Positions 50,858-61,498 of a DNA stretch of 64,000 bases are shown here, piece by piece. Source of the stretch: Virgibacillus profundi (GTDB lineage: Bacteria > Bacillota > Bacilli > Bacillales > Amphibacillaceae); the NCBI RefSeq assembly GCF_002287375.1, contig NZ_NPOA01000012.1, positions 62,001-126,000 on the forward strand, given 5' to 3'. How positions within the stretch are numbered: the first letter of the stretch is position 1; each line of letters opens with the position of its first letter. The notes beneath the pieces are model-generated. The model had not been told where the DNA came from and did no database searches. It saw only the letters and a list, made by a program, of their open reading frames with translations. A program made the translations under genes and the position numbers.

Positions 50858-52119
50858 CTAAAGGTTTTCTTTAAAAAATCTTTTCACTTTCTCCCACGCA
50901 TCTGTCTGAGCGTGTGCATTATCCTTTGGCGTTCCTCCAAGTAGTAATTTCACACCTTGACCGAATGGAGCTTCCATTGACATTGTCGTTGGTAGATTTG
51001 GAGAACCAATTGAATGACCAGCAAGAGGAAAAGTAATATGTTCATAAGTAAAACGATGTCCGTATTTCTTTAAACGACGGATAGCTCTGTCGGAAAGCTC
51101 TTCTGAAGGCCATAATTGATCATCTCCACCTGATATTAACAAAATTGGCCCATTAATTTTTTCTACAGGTATTTCAGCTTTTTCCTGTCCTTTAGCCATC
51201 TGTAAATATATATTTTTATAAGTAAACTGAAGCCCTGTTTTCGCTTCCCTTTTGTCCTGCTGTAGTTCAGCTTCCGATACTTTACCAGTTGCAAAGGGGA
51301 TTTCATCACCTTGATAAGTCCATGAAGAAAGTTCTGATCCTCTCTTTCCAATTCCAGGATAAACAACAGAGCTTGGTACATAGCCTGCGACAGCTTTTAT
51401 GCTTGGAAGCATAGAAGCACTTAAGAGAGCTAGTTCCCCACCTTTTGATGTTCCCATAACACCAATTCTGTTCGGGTCTATGTCCCTTTGGTTCATTAAC
51501 CAATTCAGAGCTTTTTCAACATAATCAATGGGAATATGTACTAACTCGCTTGGCAGTTTTTCAATTCCAAAATAAGCTAAGGAAAAAGTATTAAATCCAT
51601 GAGACGCTAATAAAGCAGAATCTCCCTCGCGCAAACCTTCTTCAGATCCTCCTAAAACAATAATTGTCGGATATTTATTTGATTTCTTTTGAAGAAACAT
51701 TGTTCCAACTAACCCTTCATCTCTAATTGGAAGTCTTTCCACTTCAGGATTTGTCAAAAGACGAACTATACTCTCCTCCTCAATTACTTTTCCCTTTTGT
51801 TTTAATGTAATTTGGTTATTAACGGCTGCAAAGGGGTTCTAATTTTCGGAGCATCATCCAAAACAGGCAACATCGACCAAAATAAACCTGTACTATCCCG
51901 GTCAGAATATGTGCCAGCTAGTGGCATTGCGATTGCTAGATCAATTTCTCCTTTACTGTTAGCCTTAAACTTTGCGTTAGACTTCCAAAGGGATCCAAAG
52001 TTATCTCGCATTTCAGCAAAAAGAGTCACTTCATTAAATGAAGATAAATTTCTTATTCGAATATCAATTGGAGCATCTCTGAAAGAATGATTTGAATGAA
52101 AGTGAAGTTTTTTGTCCAT
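50858..52119 (-). pseudogene. Acyl-CoA thioester hydrolase/BAAT-like gene broken by a frameshift
   Basis: The N-terminal domain (MDKKLHFHSNHSFRDAPIDI to DDAPKIRTP, from 52119) ends in a stop at 51802. The -1-shifted frame continues as PFAAVNNQITLKQKGKVIEE into an alpha/beta hydrolase with GTSKGGELALL (nucleophile Ser), GGDDQLWPSEE (Asp) and AGHSIGSPN (His). One lost base near the CCCC at about 51835 explains it. The intact family hydrolyses acyl-CoA or transfers the acyl group to amino acids. The C-terminal part alone could start at 51757 but has no clear ribosome site. Confidence 0.85.
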
Positions 52120-52343
52120 TATTTACACGCCTTTCTACCAAGTTAAATTTTCTCTTCTTAACTACTATTTCGTGATGCATGAATTATTTCCTTTAAATAT
52201 TTCATGTGAAATTTAATGCAAAAGATCGGAATGGGAAGTGTATACTACGATGAGGTGGTAGGGGCGCAAACAAAACTTACTATTGTGTAAATATTCAATT
52301 AACCATATAGTGTAGATAAGCTTATTTTTGGGAGTGACAGCAA

Positions 52344-52883
52344 ATGAGATGGAAATTAAATATATTATTATTTTGTACAATTTTATTAGCAGCCTGTACT
52401 GACCAAGAATATGAAAAAGAAGATGTTGTGGCAATCTTAAACGGAGACGAGATTAAGATTAAGGAAATACTTTGGCAATATTCTTTAGATGAAGACCCGG
52501 AAAATTCTATTTATAACTACTTGAAGCAAGAGATCGTAATTTTGGAAGCGGAAGATAGTGGGATTACTGTGTCTAAGGAAGAAATCGAAGAAAAAAAACA
52601 ATTGGTGTACCCTAATTCTGATCCAGTTGAAAGATTTGAAGTTATTGAAGAACAGGAATTTTATGAAAAACAAGCATCTTTATTTGATGTGTCGCCTGAA
52701 GAATACTATGAAATTTGGGAAGATAATACATATACAAAGCAATTATACGTTGAGAAATATATCGATGAAATAATTGGGGAGCCATCCGATGATTTTGAAA
52801 CATGGGGACAAGAAGTGGATGAACATATAAATAACTTATTTGAAGAGTATAAAGAAGACAAAAAATTAATTATTAAATATTGA
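52344..52883 (+). CDS. SurA/PrsA-N-like lipoprotein
   Basis: 179 residues. Lipoprotein signal with lipobox LAAC (Cys18), then VVAILNGDEIKIKEILWQYS and a helical, very acidic domain resembling the N-terminal chaperone region of SurA/PrsA proteins, without a rotamase domain. It is probably anchored outside the membrane. Starts after GGGAGTGAC. Role unknown. Confidence 0.7.
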   Translation: MRWKLNILLFCTILLAACTDQEYEKEDVVAILNGDEIKIKEILWQYSLDEDPENSIYNYLKQEIVILEAEDSGITVSKEEIEEKKQLVYPNSDPVERFEVIEEQEFYEKQASLFDVSPEEYYEIWEDNTYTKQLYVEKYIDEIIGEPSDDFETWGQEVDEHINNLFEEYKEDKKLIIKY

Positions 52884-52968
52884 ATTTCCTAAAAATAAAA
52901 ATTAATCTATTCTTAATTAACTCATTGTGATTAAATAGAACTAATTAACTTAAGGAGTGGATGAATTG

Positions 52969-53040
52969 ATGGTGTCTTTAGTAAATAACGAAGCAGCATA
53001 TAACACTGAAAAAAAAGCTGTGGTGGATTATTTAATATAA
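52969..53040 (+). CDS. Very short ORF before the MFS gene (23 codons), possible remnant
   Basis: AAGGAG followed by an ATG opens MVSLVNNEAAYNTEKKAVVDYLI and a stop (quoted in full it is 23 residues, so only the first part MVSLVNNEAAYNTEKK is certain in frame use). It may be a leader peptide or the truncated start of a regulator for the exporter downstream. Weak evidence. Confidence 0.25.
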   Translation: MVSLVNNEAAYNTEKKAVVDYLI

Positions 53041-53110
53041 ACTTGTTGAATAGACCCCTGCATTTTTCATTGTTGTATGAACCAATACACTAAAAAATGT
53101 GAGGGATATG

Positions 53111-54373
53111 ATGAGATTACTTAAAAATAAACAATTTTTTGCGTTATTTGCAGGACGTATTTTAACAAATATAGCGGATAGCATTTACTATATTGCAGCG
53201 ATGTGGATTGTATATGATTTAACTGGAAATGCATTTTATACGGGACTTGCAGGCTTTTTAACTTCGGTTCCCTGGGCATTGCAGTTCCTCACTGGACCAC
53301 TTGTTGATAAATGGGCAACCAAATCCATCCTTGTGTGGACACAAGCACTGCAGGGTGTCTTGATTGCTATAATTCCGTTGTTAGCCTTATTTGATCAATT
53401 AACTGTATTTTGGGTTTTGGTATTGCTGCCTATCGTTTCGATGATTCAACAATTTGTCTATCCAGCCCAAACTAAAGTCTTACCGCAAATAGTAAAAAGA
53501 GGAGAATTGGTGACTGCTAATACCTATTTTTCTTTTGCTTATCAGGGAATTGATTTTATCTTAAATGCAATAGCCGGAGTATTTGTTGCAATCATTGGGG
53601 TTGTGTGGTTATTTGCAATGGATTCCCTGTTATTTATCTTGGCTGCTATGCTATTTATGGCACTTAGAATACCCAAAAAAGTTGATGGGCCTGGAACTAG
53701 TGCAACGTTACTGGAAAATGTAGCTCAATACAAAATGGAATTACGATTGGGATTTAGTTATGTTTTTCGTTCTGTGCTTGGTTTGTTTACACTTGGTGCC
53801 ATCGTGACGAATTTTGCGATCGGCGGTATTATGGCATTATTACCTGCTTTTGCTGATTTACAAAGTGGACCGGCACTTTACGGCTATTATTTAGCTGTTT
53901 TATCTATTGGTGGCTTACTTGGCTCTGCACTCGCTCCCGGTATCCAACATTTACGGATGGGAACCTTTTACATTGTTGCGTTTAGTGCGGCAACGGTTTG
54001 TTGGATTATCTCCGCATGGAGTACAACACCTGTAATTAGTTTAATATTTTTTGGTCTTGTTTGGCTGCCAGTAGGTGTGTCAAATATAATCGTTCCGTCA
54101 GCAATTCAGGCAACAATTCCCGCTAATTTTATCGGTCGTGTGAATTCAGTTTCTGTTAGTATGAGCACTGCATCTATGCCACTAGGTTCTCTTCTTGCAG
54201 GATATTTGGGAACAATCGTTGATTTGCGAATCGCCTTTTTATTCTTTGGGCTTATCCTGTTCTTTGAGGTAATCATTTGGCTATGTCATCCGACTTTACG
54301 ACAAATGCCGAAAATCTCGGAGCTGACTGCAGAATCTTTACGGTTACCAGCAATTAAAGAGGAGCAATCATGA
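53111..54373 (+). CDS. Major facilitator superfamily exporter (EntS/MFS_3-like)
   Basis: About 420 residues with 12 hydrophobic helices. It has the MFS_3 pattern near the first loop (GPLVDKWATKSILVWTQAL) and a repeated motif in the second half (MSTASMPLGSLLAGYLGTIV). It is a drug or siderophore-type proton antiporter; the substrate cannot be assigned. GAGG precedes ATGs at 53108 and 53111; the second is used. Accessory gene inside the yaaL-bofA insertion. Confidence 0.85.
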   Translation: MRLLKNKQFFALFAGRILTNIADSIYYIAAMWIVYDLTGNAFYTGLAGFLTSVPWALQFLTGPLVDKWATKSILVWTQALQGVLIAIIPLLALFDQLTVFWVLVLLPIVSMIQQFVYPAQTKVLPQIVKRGELVTANTYFSFAYQGIDFILNAIAGVFVAIIGVVWLFAMDSLLFILAAMLFMALRIPKKVDGPGTSATLLENVAQYKMELRLGFSYVFRSVLGLFTLGAIVTNFAIGGIMALLPAFADLQSGPALYGYYLAVLSIGGLLGSALAPGIQHLRMGTFYIVAFSAATVCWIISAWSTTPVISLIFFGLVWLPVGVSNIIVPSAIQATIPANFIGRVNSVSVSMSTASMPLGSLLAGYLGTIVDLRIAFLFFGLILFFEVIIWLCHPTLRQMPKISELTAESLRLPAIKEEQS

Positions 54374-54384
54374 TTTGGGTTTCA

Positions 54385-54412
54385 GGGGCGGTTGAACAAT
54401 AATCGCCCCATT
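54385..54412 (+). terminator. Hairpin after the MFS gene
   Basis: GGGGCG / CGCCCC around 13 bases, followed by ATTATA. A weak terminator at best. Confidence 0.4.
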
Positions 54413-54559
54413 ATACAAAAGTAGAACTTTTGAGAAATCAGTACAAGCATAGGTTTTAAAAGAAATTAAATACAGTATCAGACCCTGTTTTCCTGTTCTT
54501 TTTTCAAGTTTCCCATCATATGTACTAAAAAGGGGAAAAGATAAAGGGGCTGATTTGCT

Positions 54560-54823
54560 TTGAGTTCTACACTGGTTATTTCGATTATGATTGGATTAAT
54601 TGTTTTACTTTTGGTGGTTGGTGCTCCAGCAAAACCAATGCGTTTTATGGGACATACTACCGTTAAATTAGGAATTGGCATCTTATTTTTATTTTTCTTC
54701 AATGTTTTCGGGGGGGCAATTGGGCTTCATATTCCTATTAATCTATTTACAGTAATTGTTTCAGGTTTTTTAGGGTTATTTGGACTAGCCTCCCTTGCTG
54801 CGATTCATTTATTTATTATATAA
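54560..54823 (+). CDS. bofA: Pro-sigma-K processing inhibitor BofA
   Basis: 87 residues, the length of B. subtilis BofA, from a TTG start. Three membrane helices and the conserved blocks APAKPMRFMGHTTVKLGIG, FNVFGGAIGLHIPINLFT and a C-terminal HLFII. BofA holds SpoIVFB inactive in the outer forespore membrane until engulfment checkpoints are passed. It supports an endospore former. Confidence 0.9.
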   Translation: MSSTLVISIMIGLIVLLLVVGAPAKPMRFMGHTTVKLGIGILFLFFFNVFGGAIGLHIPINLFTVIVSGFLGLFGLASLAAIHLFII

Positions 54824-54893
54824 AAGTTTCAAAGTTTCCTTGTATAAATTCTGTTAGATTGGGAGATACTAATTTCTAACGGAGGTGGGGAAA

Positions 54894-55085
54894 ATGAAAC
54901 AAACAATTCCATTTGAAAAATGTGGTATTTGTGAAGAAGAGAAAGAAAGAGGAATTCATCTGTATACCACGTTTATTTGTACGGACTGTGAGCACAACAT
55001 GATCCATACAGAACCGAGAGAGGAAAAATACAACTATTACTTGAGAAAGCTAAAAAATGTAAATAAACCAAAACTATATTCATAG
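54894..55085 (+). CDS. csfB: Anti-sigma-G factor CsfB (Gin)
   Basis: 63 residues with two zinc pairs (CGICEEEKERGIH and CTDC) and the C-terminal LRKLKNVNKPKLYS. It matches Gin, which restrains sigma-G in the early forespore. ATG at 54894 follows GGAGGTGG. A terminator (GTCTTTGC / GCAAAGGC, TTTTTTT) follows at 55087-55111. Confidence 0.93.
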   Translation: MKQTIPFEKCGICEEEKERGIHLYTTFICTDCEHNMIHTEPREEKYNYYLRKLKNVNKPKLYS

Positions 55086-55086
55086 A

Positions 55087-55111
55087 GTCTTTGCTTGCAA
55101 AGGCTTTTTTT
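55087..55111 (+). terminator. Terminator after csfB
   Basis: GTCTTTG pairs with CAAAGGC in a tight hairpin followed by seven Ts. Confidence 0.85.
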
Positions 55112-55160
55112 GTTGGTCTGGTATAATAAAAGAGACCCTATAAAAGATGGAGAGATTAAA

Positions 55161-56573
55161 ATGGAGCATCACCGAACCCCTATCTATCAGACATTAAAGT
55201 TATTTGATGATGAAAAACCAATATCCTTTCACGTACCTGGACATAAAAATGGATTGCTTTTTCCTGATTATGCCCGTGAATATTTTGATTCCATTCTAAA
55301 GCTTGATATGACAGAGCTCCCAGGCCTTGATGACCTGCATGCACCAACAGGGGCAATTGCCAAAGCAGAAAAACTGGCAGTTGATTATTTTAAATCTGAT
55401 CATACATTTTTTCTTGTAGGTGGAAGTACTGCTGGCAATTTGGCAATGATTTTAGCGGCATGCTCTGCGGGAGATAAGGTTATTGTCCAGCGTAACTGTC
55501 ATAAATCGATTATGAATGGGCTGGAATTAAGTGGGGCAAAGCCGGTATTTATTGCACCTGAATACGACTCTGAGGTTGACCGTTATACAAATCCTTCTAT
55601 GAGAACTTTACCGGAAGCGATACAAAAACATCCTGATGCAAAAGCAATAGTGCTGACATATCCTGATTATTTCGGGAAAGTTTATGAAATAAAAGAAATG
55701 ACAGATTTAGCACATGAATATAATATACCCGTTTTAGTAGACGAAGCACATGGTGTTCATTTTTCTCTTGGGAACCCTTTTCCAGCTTCTGCACTTGAAC
55801 TTGGTGCTGATGTCGTTGTCCAATCTGCGCATAAAATGGCTCCTGCGATGACGATGGCTTCTTTTTTACATATAAAATCTAAACTTGTTTCTAAAGAAAA
55901 GGTTGCGCATTATTTGCAGATGATTCAATCGAGCAGCCCTTCCTATCCATTAATGGCATCCCTGGATATAGCAAGGTCATTTTTGGCCACCTTAAAAAGT
56001 GAAGTGATTGACAGTGTTCTTCAAAGTGCATCAAAGGTAAGGGGGATTTTAGAAGACTCAGATCACTGGAATATAGTACCGACGGACGATCCATTAAAAA
56101 TATCATTACAATTGAAAAAGGGAACTTCTGCAAAGGAAGCAGCGAGTCTTTTTGAAGGGCAACGTATTTATCCGGAACTTGTTACACATAATCAAATTTT
56201 GTTTATCCATGGGCTTGCGCCTTTTCAAAAAATGAATCAATTGAAAAAAGCTGTGAAAAGAGTCAATGAGCAATTAAAAAATAACTCAAACCATGATACA
56301 ATAGATGTAGCGAAGCTTTTTCCACAAACTATTGAAGAATTAGCTTTGTCGTATCAAGCAATGAATCAATTACAGACGTTACAATTGTCTCGCGCAGAGG
56401 CAGTTGGATATATAGCAGCAGAAGCGGTAATTCCTTATCCGCCAGGGATCCCTCTCATCCTTAAAGGAGAAAAAATCACAGCAAAACATATTGATGTCAT
56501 GGAACAATTAAACATCCAGGGTGTTCGTATCCAACAGCGTGAAATGGATGGCATCAGGGTTTACAGGAAGTGA
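55161..56573 (+). CDS. yaaO: Orn/Lys/Arg decarboxylase family protein (YaaO-like)
   Basis: 470 residues, fold-type I PLP enzyme. ISFHVPGHKNG is at the N-terminus, LVGGSTAGNLAMILA binds phosphate, VDEAHGVHF holds the PLP aspartate and SAHKMAPAMT has the Schiff-base Lys225. B. subtilis YaaO belongs here; SpeA-like arginine or lysine decarboxylation is likely but the substrate is not fixed. ATG at 55161 after GGAGAG. xpaC and yaaN, upstream in B. subtilis, are absent. Confidence 0.9.
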   Translation: MEHHRTPIYQTLKLFDDEKPISFHVPGHKNGLLFPDYAREYFDSILKLDMTELPGLDDLHAPTGAIAKAEKLAVDYFKSDHTFFLVGGSTAGNLAMILAACSAGDKVIVQRNCHKSIMNGLELSGAKPVFIAPEYDSEVDRYTNPSMRTLPEAIQKHPDAKAIVLTYPDYFGKVYEIKEMTDLAHEYNIPVLVDEAHGVHFSLGNPFPASALELGADVVVQSAHKMAPAMTMASFLHIKSKLVSKEKVAHYLQMIQSSSPSYPLMASLDIARSFLATLKSEVIDSVLQSASKVRGILEDSDHWNIVPTDDPLKISLQLKKGTSAKEAASLFEGQRIYPELVTHNQILFIHGLAPFQKMNQLKKAVKRVNEQLKNNSNHDTIDVAKLFPQTIEELALSYQAMNQLQTLQLSRAEAVGYIAAEAVIPYPPGIPLILKGEKITAKHIDVMEQLNIQGVRIQQREMDGIRVYRK

Positions 56574-56591
56574 AGAAGGAGTAGAAGACGC

Positions 56592-57568
<977 letters not shown>

Positions 57569-57617
57569 GAGTGCCTTTTTATTAAACTTTTACTTTTAAG
57601 AAGCTAAATTATCGTTA

Positions 57618-57734
57618 GCAGATGAAATACACGAAGACTCCAGCAGGAGGAAAGGCATAGGTGAGACCCCTAAAGACGAGTAGCACGAGGAGGCTCACCA
57701 GCCGCCTGCGGAAAGCGAAGTGTATTTCAACTGC
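57618..57734. repeat. Solo 117-bp palindromic element related to the MITE-like composite
   Basis: Ends GCAGATGAAATACAC and GTGTATTTCAACTGC are inverted repeats with one mismatch. The interior (GACTCCAGCAGGAGGAAAGG, GGTGAGACCCC, TAGCACGAGGAGGCTCACCA, GCCGCCTGCGGAAAGCG) matches the second module of the elements at 38471-38845 and 63022-63394. It is inserted between darA and yaaR, just before the yaaR ribosome site. Confidence 0.85.
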
Positions 57735-57761
57735 GGTGAAATGGAGAAAGGGACTGAGTCT

Positions 57762-58193
57762 ATGAAAATCAGCCATGAAATGCAGACAAGAACAGATACA
57801 AAATTTACACGCCCGGCTGCTGAGACACAGGCGTTTAATAGATTGGTTCAGTCCCAGACACAAAATTTAAAGCAGCAGGAATTGCAGCAATTAATGAAGC
57901 ATATTACAGTACAAGGAGACAAGCTTTCCCGTTTCCGCACCTTTCGCGATCTCGCGAAATTCAAACGAATGATTAAAGGATTTTTACAGGAAACCGTATA
58001 TAACGGACTCAATTTGCAAAAATCACATAGTTTTGCTTTAGATGGACAAAACAGAAAACTGGCAATCGTAAAAGAAGTTGATGAGAAATTATTGGAGTTA
58101 ACCGAGGAAATGATGAACCAGGAAAAAAAGACAGTAGATATCCTTGGCCTGATTGGCGAAATAAAAGGACTGCTGGTTAATTTATATACTTAA
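57762..58193 (+). CDS. yaaR: YaaR family protein (DUF327)
   Basis: 143 residues, all helical: FNRLVQSQTQNLKQQELQQL and FRDLAKFKRMIKGFLQETVY, ending LIGEIKGLLVNLYT. It matches YaaR, conserved between yaaQ and holB in Bacillus; function unknown. The ATG at 57762 is used; an upstream in-frame ATG at 57720 lies inside the repeat and is unlikely. Confidence 0.9.
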   Translation: MKISHEMQTRTDTKFTRPAAETQAFNRLVQSQTQNLKQQELQQLMKHITVQGDKLSRFRTFRDLAKFKRMIKGFLQETVYNGLNLQKSHSFALDGQNRKLAIVKEVDEKLLELTEEMMNQEKKTVDILGLIGEIKGLLVNLYT

Positions 58194-58213
58194 TTGAAAA
58201 GAGACGGATACTT

Positions 58214-59203
58214 ATGAAATCATGGTCTGAAGTGGCAGAAGTTCAAGGGTTGGCTAGTAAAATCATTACAAACAGCATAAAAAAAGACCGTATTTCTCAT
58301 GCGTATTTACTTCAGGGAGCACGTGGTACTGGTAAAGAGGCAATTGCTTTATTAATTGCGAAAGGATTGTTTTGCGAAAATAAAACAGATGTCGAACCAT
58401 GCCATCAATGTAATGCATGTAAGCGAGTTGCCTCCCGTAATCATCCCGATGTTCATTGGATTGAACCAGAGGGGCAATCGATTAAAATAGAGCAGATTAG
58501 AAATTTACAAAAGGAATTTACCTATACAGGGCTGGAATCCAGCAGGAAGGTTTATATAATAAAAGGGTCTGATACATTAACCACAAATGCAGCAAACCGA
58601 ATACTGAAGTTTTTAGAGGAACCAAGTAAACAAACAACCGCAATTATGCTGACTGAAAATAGTCAGTCCATTCTCCCGACGATTAAGTCACGTTGTCAGA
58701 TAATCGATCTGCAGCCACTGAATCCGGTATCTTTCCAAAAGCAATTAATGGAAAAGGGGATGTCAAAGGAAAATGCAGTTTTAATGAGTGCTTTGACTAA
58801 TAATCTGGATGATGCATTCGCTTGGAATGAAAATGAGTGGTTTGCTTCAGCCCGAAAGATAGTGATACAATTAGTAGAAATGTCTTCAAAGGTTCCTGAT
58901 GATGTTTATTTATTTGTACATAACCATTGGGTGCCCCATTTTAAAGAACGAACCGAGCAGGAGCAAGGCCTGGATTTATTGCTTCTAGCTTTTAAGGATA
59001 TTCTTTATTTCCATATCGGAAATAATTCGGGGATGGTAGTATTTACCCCAAATGACCCATTGCCTGAAAAAGCAGCGATGTATTTTTCACAGGAAAAGGT
59101 AGTAAACATTCTAAACGCTATTCTACAGGCAAAAAGAAAATTGAAGCAAAATGTTCATCCTACTTTAGTGATTGAACAGCTGACACTTCAAATACAGAGG
59201 TGA
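58214..59203 (+). CDS. holB: DNA polymerase III subunit delta prime
   Basis: 329 residues, AAA+ fold like DnaX: GARGTGKEAIALLIAK (the P-loop Thr is Glu, as in non-hydrolysing delta prime), zinc cysteines CHQCNAC, and sensor IKSRCQIIDLQP. It is the stator of the clamp loader. Precedes ricT and yabA in the usual order. Confidence 0.95.
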   Translation: MKSWSEVAEVQGLASKIITNSIKKDRISHAYLLQGARGTGKEAIALLIAKGLFCENKTDVEPCHQCNACKRVASRNHPDVHWIEPEGQSIKIEQIRNLQKEFTYTGLESSRKVYIIKGSDTLTTNAANRILKFLEEPSKQTTAIMLTENSQSILPTIKSRCQIIDLQPLNPVSFQKQLMEKGMSKENAVLMSALTNNLDDAFAWNENEWFASARKIVIQLVEMSSKVPDDVYLFVHNHWVPHFKERTEQEQGLDLLLLAFKDILYFHIGNNSGMVVFTPNDPLPEKAAMYFSQEKVVNILNAILQAKRKLKQNVHPTLVIEQLTLQIQR

Positions 59204-59209
59204 TATTAA

Positions 59210-60034
59210 TTGATAGAAGTTATTGGAGTCCGCTTCAAAAAAGCGGGTAAAATATATTATTTTGATCCCGGCGAGCACACAATTTTATTAGATAGCTATG
59301 TTATTGTGGAAACCGTACGTGGGATTGAGTTTGGGAAAGTTGTAATTGCCAGTAAACAGGTGGATGAGGAAGATGTTGTCCTTCCCCTGAAAAAAGTACT
59401 TCGAATTGCTGGTGAAAAGGATAAACTAACGGTTGTTGAAAATCAGGAACATGCGGAGAAAGCTTTTCAAACTTGTACAAACAAGATTATTGAACATAAG
59501 CTGGATATGAATCTAGTAGAGGTAGAATATACATTTGACCGTAATAAAATTATTTTTTATTTCACCGCAGAAGGTCGCGTGGATTTTCGGAATCTGGTAA
59601 AAGATCTGGCAGCAATGTTTAAAACAAGGATAGAATTGCGTCAAATCGGAGTTCGTGATGAGGCGAAAATGCTTGGCGGGATTGGCCCATGTGGCAGAAT
59701 GCTTTGTTGCTCGACATTTTTAGGAGACTTTGAGCCTGTTTCTATTAAAATGGCAAAAGACCAAAACCTATCCTTAAATCCGGCGAAAATTTCCGGATTA
59801 TGTGGCAGATTGATGTGCTGCCTGAAATATGAAAATGATAATTATGAAACGGCAAAGCGTGAATTACCTGATATTGGGCAAGCTATTAAAACCCCTTATG
59901 GCAAAGGAAAAGTAGTTGGTATAAACATCCTTGAACGACTCATCCAAATCGAAATTCCAGAAAAAGAAAGCGAAATAGAATATACTTTAGATGAACTGAT
60001 AGAAGAAGGAATATTAGCGCAGGCCATAGAATAA
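59210..60034 (+). CDS. ricT: RicT (YaaT), PSP1-domain regulator of RNA processing
   Basis: 274 residues from a TTG start. The PSP1 domain contains clustered cysteines in GPCGRMLCCSTFLGDFE and GLCGRLMCCLKYE, which carry iron-sulphur clusters in the RicA-RicF-RicT complex. That complex adjusts RNase Y cleavage and aids competence, biofilm and sporulation in B. subtilis. Six bases after holB, clearly one operon. Confidence 0.94.
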   Translation: MIEVIGVRFKKAGKIYYFDPGEHTILLDSYVIVETVRGIEFGKVVIASKQVDEEDVVLPLKKVLRIAGEKDKLTVVENQEHAEKAFQTCTNKIIEHKLDMNLVEVEYTFDRNKIIFYFTAEGRVDFRNLVKDLAAMFKTRIELRQIGVRDEAKMLGGIGPCGRMLCCSTFLGDFEPVSIKMAKDQNLSLNPAKISGLCGRLMCCLKYENDNYETAKRELPDIGQAIKTPYGKGKVVGINILERLIQIEIPEKESEIEYTLDELIEEGILAQAIE

Positions 60035-60048
60035 TGGAGTGAGTAGGC

Positions 60049-60396
60049 GTGAATAACAGACAAATATTTGATCAAGTGTCAGATATGGAAAAACAAATTG
60101 GCGAACTATATGAACAGCTTGGAGAATTAAAAGGGAGATTAAGTGATGTTTTGGAAGAAAACCATCGGCTTGCTATGGAAAATCACAACTTGCGGAATCA
60201 TCTGGAGCACCATACAGAAGAAAGCAAGAAAGAAGAAAGTGGAACTACTTCCAAAAAAGGCTTTCCAAGTGAAGGATATGACAATTTAGCCAGACTTTAT
60301 GAAGAAGGTTTCCATATTTGTAATCTGGAATTTGGGGGTCCAAGAAGAAACGAGGATTGCATGTTCTGTCTTGATTTCCTAAACAAAACAAAGTAG
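60049..60396 (+). CDS. yabA: Replication initiation control protein YabA
   Basis: 115 residues. An N-terminal coiled coil (3-55, [20 protein letters not shown]) is followed by a linker and a zinc-binding C-terminus with [19 protein letters not shown]. YabA bridges DnaA and DnaN to prevent over-initiation. Start GTG at 60049, 14 bases after ricT. A strong terminator follows. Confidence 0.95.
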   Translation: MNNRQIFDQVSDMEKQIGELYEQLGELKGRLSDVLEENHRLAMENHNLRNHLEHHTEESKKEESGTTSKKGFPSEGYDNLARLYEEGFHICNLEFGGPRRNEDCMFCLDFLNKTK

Positions 60397-60404
60397 GTTA
60401 GATA

Positions 60405-60435
60405 AGAAGCTGTCTCAGATCCTGAGACAGCTTCT
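60405..60435 (+). terminator. Terminator after yabA
   Basis: A perfect 14-bp stem AGAAGCTGTCTCAG / CTGAGACAGCTTCT with a three-base loop and TTATT. Confidence 0.93.
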
Positions 60436-60471
60436 TTATTAGGGGAGTTTTTAAAGGAAAGGGATTTAATT

Positions 60472-61218
60472 ATGGTACAACTAATAGATGATGAACGTTT
60501 CGATTATTTACTGGCAGATGAAAGTATGAAGATTATTCAAAGTCCGTCTGCTTTTTCATTCTCACTGGATGCGGTATTGCTAGCTCATTTCGCTTATGTT
60601 CCAATAAAAAGGGGAAACATTTTGGATTTGTGTACAGGAAATGGTGTAATTCCACTATTATTATCAAATAGAACAAAAGCCAAAATTACCGGTGTGGAAA
60701 TCCAGGAACGAATCTTCAGTATGGCAAAAAGAAATATAGAACTTAACAGACTAACAGATCAATTGTCTGTCATTCATGGTGATTTAAAAGAAATGCAGCC
60801 AGTACTCGCGCAAAGCAGCTTTGATGTGGTTACATGCAATCCACCGTATTTTAAGACACCTTCAAAAAATGAGTATAATCATAATGACTATTTAACGATC
60901 GCAAGGCATGAAGTTTTTTGTACATTGGAGGATGTTGTGAAAGCATGTAAGTTACATGTGCGTCCGGGTGGAAAGGTAGCGATGGTTCATCGGCCGGGAA
61001 GACTTGTTGATATTATCGAATTATTTCGGAAGTATAAGCTTGAGCCGAAACGACTCCAGTTTGTTTATCCAAAGCGAGGGAAGGATGCTAATATGCTGTT
61101 AGTGGAAGGAATTCGTGATGGCAAAGCAGATTTGAAGATTTTGCCCCCATTGTATATTTATAATGAAGATGGAACATACACAAAAGAAGCAGAGGGTATT
61201 ATATATGGCAGATTATGA
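60472..61218 (+). CDS. trmN6: tRNA1(Val) A37 N6-methyltransferase TrmN6 (YabB)
   Basis: 248 residues. SAM motif [14 protein letters not shown] (about 45-58) and the adenine-methylase box CNPPYFK. It methylates A37 of tRNA-Val in E. coli. Its 3' end overlaps the start of yazA by 14 bases. The order yabA-trmN6-yazA-rsmI matches B. subtilis. Confidence 0.92.
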   Translation: MVQLIDDERFDYLLADESMKIIQSPSAFSFSLDAVLLAHFAYVPIKRGNILDLCTGNGVIPLLLSNRTKAKITGVEIQERIFSMAKRNIELNRLTDQLSVIHGDLKEMQPVLAQSSFDVVTCNPPYFKTPSKNEYNHNDYLTIARHEVFCTLEDVVKACKLHVRPGGKVAMVHRPGRLVDIIELFRKYKLEPKRLQFVYPKRGKDANMLLVEGIRDGKADLKILPPLYIYNEDGTYTKEAEGIIYGRL

Positions 61219-61498
61219 GCACATTGTTTATATGTTAAAATGCAAGGATAATTCACTGTATACAGGATATACAAATAACCTGGAACACCGGGTTAAAATG
61301 CATACAGAAGGAAAAGGGGCAAAATATACCCGGGGACGTGGCCCGTTTCAGGTGGTTTATATCGAGAAGTTTCCAACAAAGGAAAAGGCAATGCAGAAGG
61401 AATATGAGATCAAACAATTGGACCGTAAAGAAAAATTCCAACTCATACGAAACAAGCTGAAAGAAGTGATGCAATTTGAAAATACAAAAGAGCTTTGA
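61205..61498 (+). CDS. yazA: GIY-YIG family protein YazA
   Basis: 97 residues: [20 protein letters not shown] and [20 protein letters not shown] with the UvrC/GIY-YIG fold of the YazA/YhbQ family. Related proteins cut DNA structures in vitro; the in vivo role is uncertain. ATG at 61205 inside the trmN6 end is favoured over 61163 by GAGGG spacing and family length. Confidence 0.9.
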   Translation: MADYEHIVYMLKCKDNSLYTGYTNNLEHRVKMHTEGKGAKYTRGRGPFQVVYIEKFPTKEKAMQKEYEIKQLDRKEKFQLIRNKLKEVMQFENTKEL

